DNA of 64,000 nucleotides, taken from the NCBI GenBank assembly GCA_964020155.1, contig OZ026567.1, positions 1,020,693 to 1,084,692 of the forward strand, in the 5' to 3' direction. The notes below the pieces were generated by a model that had not been told where the DNA came from, did no database searches, and worked only from the letters and a program-made list of their open reading frames with translations. Made by a program: the position numbers and the translations under genes. The stretch's first letter is position 1. Each line of letters opens with the position of its first letter. Shown here piece after piece: positions 10,604-23,400 of this stretch. The stretch comes from Chondrilla cf. caribensis. Taxonomy: Eukaryota > Porifera > Demospongiae > Chondrillida > Chondrillidae.

Positions 10604-11189
10604 CAGTTGAACCTTCATCATCAGTAAAGGACATTATGAATATGTCAGAACCAACAGTCTGGGCATAATACAAATTACCTCCCCACAAAGGACACTTTGA
10701 GGGATCTAAACTAGTCCTTCCTATAGTGCTAGTACGTATACATTTTTAGGGGCTGCCGCAATTTAGGAGCTGCCGCAGGCAGCCCCTATATTGTTTTCAT
10801 TTCGACTTCCGGTATGTTACGCTCGTCCGATATAATATTATAGATATATATATATAATATGTGTTCCCACGCGTAACCGCAACAATGAATTTATATTAGA
10901 ATTTATATTGCGCGAAATAAAGATGGCCGATTTCGAACGCGACAATTTGAATTTGGGCTAGAATTCGTGCGCTGAAGCTTCGCCAAACGTGATAACTTCA
11001 ACGAAGGTTCTTGTGAACCTAAGAAATACGCGCAAGTAATTCGAGTGCGGGGGGCGGCAGCCCCACGAGTTTTTGAACTCGAATTACTTGTTCACCTCTG
11101 AAGAGTGGACAACCTCTCTACAGTGGAGTGAATAAAATGGCCGACCCAAATGTGTCCTCCATAAAGAGGTTCCATTTAACTTCAATTGT
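10604..11189. mobile_element. Degraded pogo-like MITE split by a later insertion
   Basis: The left part begins TA then CAGTTGAACCTTCATCATC and contains AAAGGACA. The right part, read in reverse, begins CAATTGAAGTTAAATGGAAC and contains GGAGGACACA. These are imperfect inverted ends resembling pogo/Tigger-type repeats. The hairpin-ended element at 10749-11093 interrupts it. The ends are too diverged for certainty. Confidence 0.45.
10749..11093 (+). mobile_element. Hairpin-ended dispersed element, copy 1 (~345 bp)
   Basis: The 5' end is a hairpin with arms GGGGCTGCC and GGCAGCCCC (10749-10786). The 3' end is a longer inverted repeat with arms CAAGTAATTCGAGT and ACTCGAATTACTTG around a GGCAGCCCC-containing loop. 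Between them lie TATATTGTTTTCATTTCGAC, an AT-dinucleotide tract and AAGATGGCCGATTTCGAACG. Related copies sit at 32018-32320 (- strand), 32806-33032 and 37790-37893. No open frame is shared between the copies, so it is non-autonomous. Confidence 0.75.
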
Positions 11190-11801
11190 GTTTTGACCTC
11201 ATTTCATTGCCACACCCTTTTCATTTACACGTTCATCTGGCAGTGATAATTGGTAGAAATAAACATGTTATGAAAACAACTTCATGTGTTATAAAAGGTA
11301 ATATTCATATGCTTTCATTGAGATACAGTAGATAGTTGTTCACCACTTGTCATTCACTTACACATGTCTGCTTAATAGGAAATGTTTTTTGAGCACTATT
11401 CAGTTTCCTTTAATATGTAGAGTGTCTGTGGTATGTAGTGGTTCCATAAATCCAAATCAATTATCATTGCATGGTATAGAACTGATTAATTAATGAAATC
11501 AATTGATCAAGAAATGGGATGTACATGTCATGACAACCCGAGAAGGAGCATTAACAGCACATATGACCGAGGAGTGTGTCACCATACACTGGAGGGAAGT
11601 ACCTATTCTCTGCAAAGGTGGAATCCTTAGCTATAGAAATGCATTGTTACATTTGAATTTTCCCTGTTTAATTCAATGCATACTTCTAAATTTCAGGATG
11701 TTGATTGTTTCAATAGGATTTCTTCTGCAATAAAACTGCTATTTCCTTCACTTTTACTTATCAATTCACTCTGTGTCCCGGTATAGGTCTCAGTTCGTCC
11801 C

Positions 11802-12039
11802 ATGATGGACTCAAGATCGTTGTTCTTGTTCTTGGTCATCGCAACTACTGGACTTGACAGGATATCTCTGGTGGAGGGATATGTAGCTGGGGCTCCCCCT
11901 GAGTCATGTGACACAATGCTACCTATCCACTCGGGGAGTGGTTTTGATAACTGTAGTGAACTATGTCCGACAGTTAGCATTGATGGAGTTGAACTTGATG
12001 ACAATATTTTTGAGTACAACTGTAGCCAGAACTATACAA
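11802..12039 (+). CDS. Gene B exon 1: signal peptide and start of Reeler domain
   Basis: MMDSRSLFLFLVIATTG is an N-terminal hydrophobic signal. EGYVAGAPPESCDTMLPIHS follows, the hallmark opening of a Reeler domain (Gly-Ala-Pro, then Cys, Met, Pro, His). The exon ends in phase 1 at AACTATACAA before gtgagt. Codon 2 is also ATG, so the true initiator could be either. Confidence 0.8.
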
Positions 12040-12388
12040 GTGAGTTAACTAGCACAATCACAGAGCTGTTCCTGTCAGTCCATGTTCAGTATATGTAGTC
12101 TCATCAACAAGATCTGTATCTGTGTCTGTCTATGCCTGTTAGCATCTCTGTGTGTGTGCATGTTGAAGTTGATTCTTATCTGTACTTGCAAAATATGATT
12201 TTTTTCGTAATGTTTAACCACTTTAATTGATGTATTAATTAATGTAATGACTAGTGTTGCACGTGTGTGCACGCGTGTGTACGTGCATGCGTGTGTGTGC
12301 GTGTGTGTATGCATGTGTGCATGCCTGTGTGTGTATGTGTGTATGTACGTGCGTGCATGTGTGTGTGCGTATGCATAATATGTGCATG

Positions 12389-12458
<70 letters not shown>

Positions 12459-12459
12459 T

Positions 12460-12524
<65 letters not shown>

Positions 12525-14361
12525 TGCATGCGAGCATGTGTATGTGTGCGTGCATGCGTGTGTGTGCATGTGTGCATGCGTGCATGTGATGTGTGTGCGT
12601 GTGTGTGCATGTGTGTGGTTTGCAATTACAGTGGTTTGCCATACCTCCAATTAGTAACAATGAGAGGTGGCGCAAGTTCACTGAGAGGGTTTTTAGTGGA
12701 ATTTCGGAATTTCAGCAATTCTTCCACATTTGATGGTAATCTCTCTCATATTGGTGACTTTGTCATCAGAAGTGGATATGAGGACTCCACCAGATTGGAG
12801 TGTGAAGGGGTAAGCATATGGCCTATCTGGACATGTGTTATGTGTATATTACAATGATATCACTACAAGCCTGAGGTTAGATTAAGGAAAGGGGTCCAGT
12901 CTGATAGGTAAATATAAGGCTGATGATGCAGTGTTCTCACCAAACACCTTCAGTGTCATTAAGGAAGACCTCCAATTTCCCCACTGTAAAGTGGCAATTC
13001 TTCCAGCTCCTGCTCACTGCACCACACTGTCCCATGCCTCCAGGAAATGGTGAAGCATTTGGGATCCTCAAATGCTAGATCAATTGCAGCAAAGACTTCC
13101 TTTCGATGATACCATATACCTGTCTGATGCACTGTATTGCGATAAAACCAGTATATGCTTGAATGCTTAGCCCGATATCTTTTTTTTCTGGCTGGAAATC
13201 AGTAGTATAGTGCAGTGTGAGGAACCATTAAATATCAAGCCTTTGGCCATCAACAAGGCTTTGGGCTATGAATTTCAGACACTTTAAGGTAAGGAGGTTT
13301 TGTATGAAACCCCTGGTCCCCAAGTACACATACTGTATTGCTCTGACCATAGACAATGCAGTCACCACAGTACTCGTGGTATGCTGGATAACAATATCAC
13401 GAGAGTTGGTATGCAATTATATTATTTTATACAGAAATATACCAAACGCCCACTATGTACCTTTGGTAGGGCTGTAGCAGATACAGCCTTCATTAACTCT
13501 GGCTTGTCCCTTGTTGAACAATCAAGCCAAAGTGTCTGTTACACTACAGCACTACCAGAGGTGCTTTAGAAATTACAAATGTACCTAATACAGATAGAAC
13601 TGTGTACTAATTTCTTGGGTGTATGTTATGTCTACTTCAATATTCATGGTTATTCTTCGAAGTTATACTATTTCAACATTGTGACATCAGTATGTATAAC
13701 CTTTATTGTACCCTCGTCATGCTGTATATACAGTATATGCTAGTAATAAGTGAGTTTTATACAATCCAACTTACTTTGTACATAACTACCTTGAAAGGCT
13801 CAACACATTTATGCTTCTTATCAAATGTATGTAATCACTATCAGTACTGGTTGACATAGTGTACATGAGCTAGGGACTGAGTAAACTGTACTCACTAACC
13901 AGGAGTATGTAGCAACTGGGGTACTTAATAAGCAAGTTGCAGTGTGTGACACTTAGCCTCACTGGGTTGTGTGATTTCTGTTGCACACAGCATGGGGTGA
14001 CGCAGTCCAAGATAAACACTGATGGAATTACCTCATTTATCTGGACTTCTCCTGGAATTGGTCGGCAAGAAAAATTTCAAATGTGGTAGGTTGTATACGT
14101 TTTTTGTGTGTGTGTATGTGTGTGTGTGTTTGTGTGTGTATGTGTGTGTGTTTGCATGTATATATGCCTGTAAGTGGGTGTTTTTATGTGTGTGCATATG
14201 TATATGTATGTGCCTGCATGTGTGTGTGTTTGCGTGTGTATGTGTGTATTTACGTGTGTATGTGTGTATTTGCATGTGGTGTGCATGTCAGGCTTCATAA
14301 TTACAGATATTCCCATCTAATGGATTGGGTTTCCATTCACCACAAACCGAACGTGTGTGTG

Positions 14362-14430
<69 letters not shown>

Positions 14431-17400
14431 TTGTGTGTGTGCGTGTGTTTGTGTTTGGTGTGCATGTGTGTGTGTGCATGGATGTGTGTGTACATGTGCA
14501 TGGATGCATACATGCGTGCATTTCCGTATGTGTACATGAATTTCAGAGTCTACAATTTACATATCACTCCATCATCTTCACAATTCAGGTATACAATCGT
14601 CACTTCACCATCTGCTTACTTTCGTCCTCGGAAAGACATAGTTGGGGTGAGTCACAGGACTTGATCTTACCTTCTGTTCTCCAACATTAGCATACATTGC
14701 ATTATGATTTCATGTGAATGTCCTTGTCCATTCTCCATTATTAGATCCCAAGTGAAATGAGCTGCAGTAAGTTATCTGTTGACTCACTAGACTCATACCA
14801 TGTGGCTTTCAAATTTTACTATGTTAAACCCAACCTGTACCATATGTCAGTCAACTTGTAACATGCGTCACTATACCTGTACTATGTTCCACTATACCTG
14901 TACCATTGCACTGCCCAGCTTGTAGCAATGACTCCTTCATCTATGTGACGCAAACCACTCCTCGCTATCATGCCATATGTGTGAGGTGTCCAGAAAATGG
15001 CACATTCGAGACAACACCAGAAGGAAGGACCTGTAGTGAGTCCACTCATGTTGTGTTGTAGCACCACACAATTGTCCACTTTACAAACCTGTATGTACTG
15101 GCTTTGTCATGTTAGCGTTCCACTAACATGTGTACACGTATACCATTTTTACATGTGTCATTAAGAGTGAGTTGTCGTATTCACCTTTGATGCATGGTAT
15201 ATCTCACAGCAGTGAATATTTTTCCTTTTAAGTGTTGATGGAAAATTGTAAGATAATAAATTGAAGAATAGGGCTTGCTGTGCTAGACTATGCACATAAT
15301 ATTGTTCCAAGTATATTGCAGTATCCGTCTGTCGGCCATCTTCTTCATCTGAATATCATTCCATTGGCCTAAGAGCGGATTTCCATTGATACATGCTCAT
15401 ACTGTGTTATGTTATTGTATTTGTTATAGTTTGTCCTGAGAACACTTACTTGATTTTGAGTCAAGTTGGTTCCACTTATCTGTCCGAGTGTTTGGAGTGT
15501 CCAGCGAACAGCATGTCTGAGAAAGGTCACAGCAAAATATGCCCCTGTGAGGAGGGATTTGGCAGGCGTGAACGGAACAATGCATCTCTTCCTTGTGAGG
15601 GTGAGTGTGGTTGTCATTTTGAAGCAAAACACAAGCAGATTTGAAGCTTTGTAAACTTATTGGAGGTTTGTGTCTATAATGGAATTCCAGCTGTTTCCTC
15701 TTGTGGTTTGTTACCATGGCAGTGTATGTACATACCATATATGTACATATTATTTTCGTGTAGGTAAATTTCACAAAGTTTGAATATGAGCACTTGTGTA
15801 AATATACAAACTGTGTCATATTCAATTTACATCGTCCTTTAGTAGGATGGGTCTGGAACTGAGAAAAATAGCATCCCAATGCGATCATTTAAAGCATTTG
15901 TGTGAAGTGTGAAAAATTACAATTTGAATTTACAATTTGATTAATTGATTGATCAACCTATTTTTCATTTTAAATATGATTATCATCAATAGTGGGAGCA
16001 AATCGATTAATCACGAAAGTAATTAAGTGCATGAACAGGAAACACCTTTGCTTTATCACCAGAACCTTCACTAGTTCCTGAAATGTGAAAGGACTAAAGA
16101 CTCCAAATCAAGTCTATTGCATGACAATTCCTTGATTGATTTGTTACTGTGAACTGATAATTGATTTGAAGATTACCACTGAATCCTAGCTCTAGTACAA
16201 ACATAGGCTGAAGATGTAGAGATGAATATTCTTCTGTTTGGACGACAAATCAGAATAATTTTTGAGAAGATGATGAGTTTTAACTTATACGCTATTTTGC
16301 AAGTGAAAGCCTGAAGACGCCTACATATAAGAGGGTGGGATGTTATCTTTAAACTTAATTTTTGACATGCGTTAATCGTCCAAACAGAAGAACTTCCACC
16401 TCCACATGCTACGAACACGTCAAGCTACTCCCACAACATAAGCGGGAAATCTCTGTCCGAATGTTCCATATGATATCAATGGTTCATTACACATTGTGTT
16501 AGTATCATAGCAAACAGATTGCATGTGATTGTCATGTGATCCCCACTGGTTCTTTACCATCAGGTATACTTACCTATAGTGTAAGCCTTGTTCAGCCATG
16601 CATGACCATAGCTGTTGGACACATGGTTGTGGTTGGTGATGTTATCATAACTGCATCACCTTTCACAATGTACAAGTGTGACCCTTATCTCATTGTGAAC
16701 AGTCGAAATGCAACTGCCCACCCTTATCTCTTTGTTAACAGTCAGATAGTACCTACACATAGGACTCAGATCTCACTTCCAGTCCACACACACCTCTCTC
16801 TGGTTCTCTGCCTAGTAGGATATCTGGTCAGGGAAGAGTCTGAGCAAAATGTTTAATTCACTCCAAATCCCTCTAACAGTCATGGTCATGCAATGACATA
16901 GGCATTGATTTGTGTAGGTCACCCTAACATGCTAGCTATTGTAAGACATGATGAGTATGAGTTATGTCTATTCTAAGCAAGATGTGCAGCTAATGCAGTC
17001 CTGCTTTCAATTAATGACCGACGGCATCATGCTGGATGTGTTCAATTGAAGGTATGACTGTATAGCTGCACGTCTGGTTTGGAAGGGACAAAACTAGCTT
17101 GTGTTATGGTGAGTAGACTGACTGGTGACAGGAAATTGGTCTGATTAGTTAATACAAAGGGTGCTGCATATTTCATGGCTTCCCTGCAAATGTGTTGTAG
17201 AAATTTTATGAACCACTTCTTTCTGTTGATCTACCTTTCAATTTTCAAATCCATCATCAGCGCATGGTAATCAATTGATTACCTGATTAATCTTTTGAGT
17301 AATTTAATAGGCATTACCAGAAAACTCTCACTTTGTTGGACTGAGTAGTCAGTGGACTTGATGTCAAGTTTTAAGAGCTGTGACCTTAGCAGTAGATGCT

Positions 17401-20400
17401 CTAGAATAAGTTTGAATTCAATTGAAGGTCATCTACTTTGTAGTTATATAGTTTAGACAGGGAATTTTAAATGTGTCATCGAAAATCAAATAGTAACATC
17501 TTATGTCTAGAAAAATCTCCCCCATAAAAACATTGTACTGTACTGAACAGATTCAAACCCACCTTATACAGACACCTGTTACCATGTTGTGTAGGATGCT
17601 TCACCACTCCACCTACCAACATCACCGTCATCGGCTCTCAACGACCTGAGATTGGAATCACCTGGGAAGCTCCTGCTAACTCTGAAAGATGGTCTATTCT
17701 GTACAGAGTGACAGTGAGTGACGGAACGAGTAATGTGACTCAAGTTACAGAGAGTACAGTGACCATGGCAACCCTTGGTGACCTCACCCTACAATCCAAC
17801 TACACCCTCTATGTGACTGCATTCACTGAAACAGGCTGTGAAACTGGTCCTACCAGTGTGGACATTACAGTGATGGAAAGTGAGTATTGTTGTTGTTATT
17901 GTTATTGTTGTTAATGGTAGTAATTTGGTATTGGTGGTTGCACTGGGCATTGTTGTTATTTGTAGCTTTACTGTTTGTTTAGTTGTTGTTACTATTGTTC
18001 ATTATAATATTTTTATTTGTCTATTGTTGGTAGAGTTGCAGGATGTTATTTGTATATGTCATTGTTATTGTTGTTGATTTTCGTATTGTTGTTGCCAATA
18101 TGGATACACGTATACTAATGTTTGGTGTTACTTGTTGATGTTATTGCTGATGTTGTTTGTAGCTATTATTGGTGTTACTTTTATTGGTGTTGTCAAAGTA
18201 CCAGTATTGTTGTGACCCCTGTCCCCAACTCACTTTGACTGACATTCCTACTGTTGTATGTGTTGCTAGGGTGTCCGGACACACCTCCTAATATAACCAA
18301 TGTAGTGGTTTCAGTCGAATCAGCTCAACTGGAATACACACCACCTTCTACAGAGGATCCACTCATTGAGGAATCTGACTTTCGTTATGCTGTGTACCTA
18401 AAGTGTAGTTCTGATTCCAATTTCATCCTGGTTGAAGATGGAATCCAGGATACGATGTTTACCATTCTTGGCCTTCGAGATGTGTCCAAGTGTACTGCCA
18501 TGTTGGTTGCCTATAGCAATGACTGCTCACTTGTACTTGGAGGCCGATATTCTGCTGTTATAGGTAAGTACTGCTTCACAGCAATTCAAGATTGCATTCA
18601 TGTTGGACATGCATGCAGGTCATGTTGGACATGCATGCAGGTCATGTTTCTCAATTCTTCAACCATGTCAATCTCTGTTGCCACTAGAAACTCACTGTGT
18701 GTGCATTGCCTCTTGTATGCTGTGTGCACTCCCTGTAGAATGCTTCACTGCTCCACCTACCAACATCACCGTCATCAGCTCTCAACGACCTGAGATTGGA
18801 ATCACCTGGGAAGCTCCTGCTAACTCTGAAAGGTGGTCTGTTCTGTACAGAGTGACAGTGAGTGATGGAACGAGTAATGTGATTGCAGTCAACCGTAGCA
18901 ATGAGACCACAGCAACCCTCCCCAACCTCAATGTACTCACCAGCTACACCCTCTATGTGACCGCATTCACTGAAACAGGCTGTGTTACTGGTACTGCCAG
19001 TGTGGACATTACAGTGATGGAGAGTGAGTGTTGTTGTTGTTGCTTTTGTTTGTTTTTTCTTTGGTCTGGTATTTTTGGAGTCATTAAGGCAACAGTAGTG
19101 CTGTTGTTGTTTATTGTTATTTTTGTCAGGTGGTAGAAATGTTGGTGTTGGTATATTTTGTTGTTGTTTATTATCAGTGATATTGAAATTCATGTGTCGT
19201 TTGTTGTTGTTATCAATGTTACCAATATGTTTGGTGTTACTTGTTGATGTTATTGCTGATGTTGTTTGTAGCTATTATTGGTGTTGCTTTTACCGGTGTT
19301 GTCAAAGTACCAGTGTTGTTGTGACCCCTGTCCCCAACACACCTTGACTGACATTCCTACTGTTGTATGTGTTGCTAGGGTGTCCGGACACACCTCCTAA
19401 TATAACCAATGTAGTGGCATTAGCAGAAACAACAGTTCAACTGGAATACACACCACCTTATACAGACGATCCACTCATTGAGGAATCTGACTTTCGTTAT
19501 GCTGTGTACCTCAAGTGCAGTTTTGATTCCAACTCTTCGTTGATTGAAGATGGAATCCGGACTACCACGTATATCATTTCCGACCTTCAAGAAGTGACAG
19601 AGTGTACTGCCTTGGTGGTTGCCTATAGCAACGACTGCCCTATTATATTTGGTGACCAATATTCCGTCAGTACCACCTTCACTACAGAGGTTTTAGGTGA
19701 GTAGAGGTCGTCTTTTGACAGAACCATACATCAAAGGGTGCTGGGGTGCAGTAAATAATTTATTGCACTTTGCACTGACCATGAAATGTGCAAACATCCT
19801 TAAAAGAGTGAGAGTGTGCAGCTATGTCCCTCACTTAACACTTTGAACATTCAATGTACACACCCTAACTTTTGGGACAATGAGCCAGCTACACACTGTA
19901 GTACTGACTGTACTGACCTCGCCCTCTAGCACTGTACTCTGTAGTCATTAAAACTATTACTACTGTGTAAACGTACATAACAGCAACAATTCCTCACAGC
20001 ATGTGAGTACACCCACACCATGATGATGAGATTGTACATACACAGTTGAACCAAACCAAGGATCACTGATCTTCCCTTAGTGGTCACATCATTGATGATA
20101 TCAGATCTGTATGCCATTTTATATTGTTAGCTTCTAGCAGTGGCAGTCCCCCAGTCTTGTTGACAAAGAAAGACAGATTGTTCTGACTTCTCACCATCTG
20201 GTTCAATCCCAACATGCATCTACACATGACTATACGTGCTTGCAAATCCGTCTGCTGTTCATGATGTACATATGTATTCATGTAACCCTCCTATCTAAGA
20301 GGCTGCTTATGAGCAAGATATCCAACTCTATATACCACCCTCATGTACCAGTGTCCGATCCAACTTCTGTTCATGATGTACATACACACCTACTGTACTG

Positions 20401-23400
20401 TGCACTCCCTGTAGAATGCTTCACCACTCCACCTACCAACATCACCATCATCAGCTCTCAACGACCTGAGATTGATATCACCTGGGAAGCTCCTGCTAAC
20501 ACAGAGAGAAGAACCGTTCTGTACAGAGTGACAGTGAGTAACGGAACAAGTAATGTGACCGCAGTTAACAGTATTGATGTCACCATGGCAACCCTCCCCA
20601 ACCTCAATGTACTCGCCAACTACACCCTCTATGTGACTGCATTCACTGAAACAGGCTGTGAAACTGGTCCTGCCAGTGTGGATATTACAGTGATGGAGAG
20701 TGAGTGTTGTTGTTATGCCTCGGTCTGTGCATGCGCAGAGCGGCAGCATATGATAGTGTGTTTGTGTGTGTGTCCGTCTGTCCGTGTAATAACTGTCCAA
20801 TGGCTGGAATGAAAGTGCAACTAAGAGGCTTTATAGGCTTCTCGCCATGTTTCTTCGATTTACCTTCGAGGATTTGGAAAATAAAGCTTCGTTCTCGAGA
20901 TATAGCAGATTTTGTCTGTTTGTTCACCTCGAACGTGTCTTTCGAGCTTGAGAAACCAGAAGTGGCTTTCGGAAGTGCTCTGTGAGTTAGTTCCTTGATG
21001 TATGGGTAGATTAGGGTAATTTCAGAAATTTCAACTTCAAAGGAAATCGACTCCTGTCTGCGAAAGGAGCACTTCGCTTGGATTCCCCTCTATGCTTGCT
21101 CATCACGATTATTTTGATACCTAGAGTCACTGGTAAACAGCTGATAGGGTTGAAATCAGTCTTCTGTTTTTGTGAACGCCGTAATGACCACACGCTTTGC
21201 TGTCCAACCTGTGTGTACTATGGTCCAGAAAACTGGTGTGTTTGTGTGTACTGGTTGTGTTGTTAGTGTTGTCAAAGTACCATTGTTGTTGTGACCCCTG
21301 TCCCCAACTCACCTTGACTGACATTCCTACTGTTGTATGTGTTGCTAGGGTGTCCGGACACACCTCCTAATATAACCAATGTAGTGGTTTCAGCAGAATC
21401 AGCTCAACTGGAATACACACCACCTTATACAGAGGATCCACTCATTGAGGAATCTGACTTTCGTTATGCTGTGTACAGAAAGTGCAGTTTCGACTCTGAC
21501 TTTATCCTTGTTGAAGATGGAATCCCGTCTACAACTTACATCATTTCTGACCTTCAAGAAGTTACAGAGTGTACTGTCATGTTGGTTGCCTATAGCAACG
21601 ACTGCCCAAGTACATTCGGGGGACCATACTCCATCACTACAAATTTCACCACTGATGCATTAGGTGAGTACAGACTTAGGGCATGTGAGTGAGTCCACAT
21701 TACTCAACAACGACACATTCGTAGGTGTTGACCTTATATCGATGATTTACACATGTCAGAACAGTGAAATTGTCAACTGCCAGTATGTATGTACCTGAGA
21801 TGACGTCCTCTTCATCAGTGTTAGATGAAGTGACCTCCTCACTATCAGATGCACCTGAGATGACATCTTCTCCATCAATGTCAGCTGAAGTGACCTCCTT
21901 TTTATCAGATGTACCTGAAACGCCATCTTCTCCATCAGTGATAGTCCAAGTGTCCTCCTCTCTATCAGATGTACCTGAGATGACGTCCTCTCCATCAGTG
22001 TTAACTGAAGTGACCTCCTCTCTAACAGATGTACCTGAGGTGACATCTTCTTCATCAGTGATAGTCAAAGTGACCTCCTCCCTATCAGATGTACCTGAGA
22101 TGACGTCCTCTCCATCAGTGTTCACTGAAGTGACATCCTCTCTATCAGATGCACCTGAGATGATGACGTCATCAACAGCGTCAATCGAAGTGACCTCCTC
22201 ATTATCAGATGTACCTGCAGAGATGACATCTTCTTCATCAGTGTTACCTGAAGTGACCTCCTCTCTATCAGATGTACTTGAGTTGACGTTCTCTTCATCA
22301 GTGTCAGTTGAAGTGACCTCCTCCCTCTCAGAAGTACCTGAAATGATGACCTCTTCATCAGTGATAGTCGAAGTGACCTCCTCTTTATCAGATGTACCTG
22401 AGATGACGTCCTCTCCATCAGTGTTCACTGAAGTGACATCCTCTCTATCAGATGCACCTGAGATGATGACGTCTTCAACAGTGTCAATCGAAGTGACCTC
22501 CTCATTATCAGATGTACCTGCAGAGATGACATCTTCTTCATCAGTGTTACCTGAAGTGACCACCTCACTATCAGATGTACTTGAAATGACATCTTCATCA
22601 GTGTTAGCTCCACCATTGTTGACCGTAGAGCCTCCTCCATTGTCCACTCTAGAGCTTCTACCATCGTCGACTCCAGAGCCTCCTCCAGTGTCGACTATAG
22701 AAACTCCACCATCATTTACTCCAGAGCCTCCTTCATCATCAACTATAGTGACTCTTCCATCATCAACTGCAGAGACTCCTCCATTATCGGCTATAGACAC
22801 TCCACCATCGTCAACTCCAGTGACTCCTCCATCGTCAACTCCAGAGACTCCACCATCGTCAACTCCAGAGACTCCTCCGTCGTCAACTCCAGAGACTCCT
22901 CCGTCGTCAACTCCAGAGACTCCTCCATCGTCAACTCCAGAGACTCCTCCATCGTCAACTCCAGAGACTCCTCCATCGTCAACTCCAGAGACTCCACCAT
23001 CGTCAACTCCAGAGACTCCTCCATCGTCAACTCCAGAGACTCCTCCATCGTCAACTCCAGAGACTCCTTCATCGTCAACTCCAGAGACACCTCCATCGTC
23101 AACTCCAGAGACTCCTCCATCGTCAACTCCAGAGACTCCTCCATCGTCAACTCCAGAGACTCCTCCATCGTCAACTCCAGAGACTCCTCCATCGTCAACT
23201 CCAGAGACTCCTCCATCGTCAACTCCAGAGACTCCTCCATCGTCAACTCCAGAGACTCCTCCATCGTCAACTCCAGAGACTCCTCCATCGTCAACTCCAG
23301 AGACTCCACCATCGTCAACTCCAGTGACTCCTCCATCGTCAACTCCAGTGACTCCTCCATCGTCAACTCCAGAGACTCCTCCATCGTCAACTCCAGAGAC

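Larger units (their letters stand above)
9852..11801. other. Rest of the A-B intergenic region
   Basis: Outside the elements listed separately (10604-11189) I see no coding exon, RNA gene or recognisable promoter here. The sequence is AT-rich, with short chance frames that lack repeat support, splice context or domain similarity. The promoter of gene B must lie near 11500-11800, but no TATA box or initiator is clear enough to call. Confidence 0.6.

Noticed and set aside
11503..11733. Short + strand frame upstream of gene B
   Set aside because: No domain similarity, no splice or repeat support, and AT-rich composition expected to give such frames by chance.
12632..12660. Acceptor at 12631 (gcaattacag) for the second Reeler exon
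   Set aside because: It is a good acceptor sequence, but with the exon 1 donor at 12039 (phase 1) it gives an immediate stop. The acceptor at 12654 keeps the frame and completes the Reeler core.
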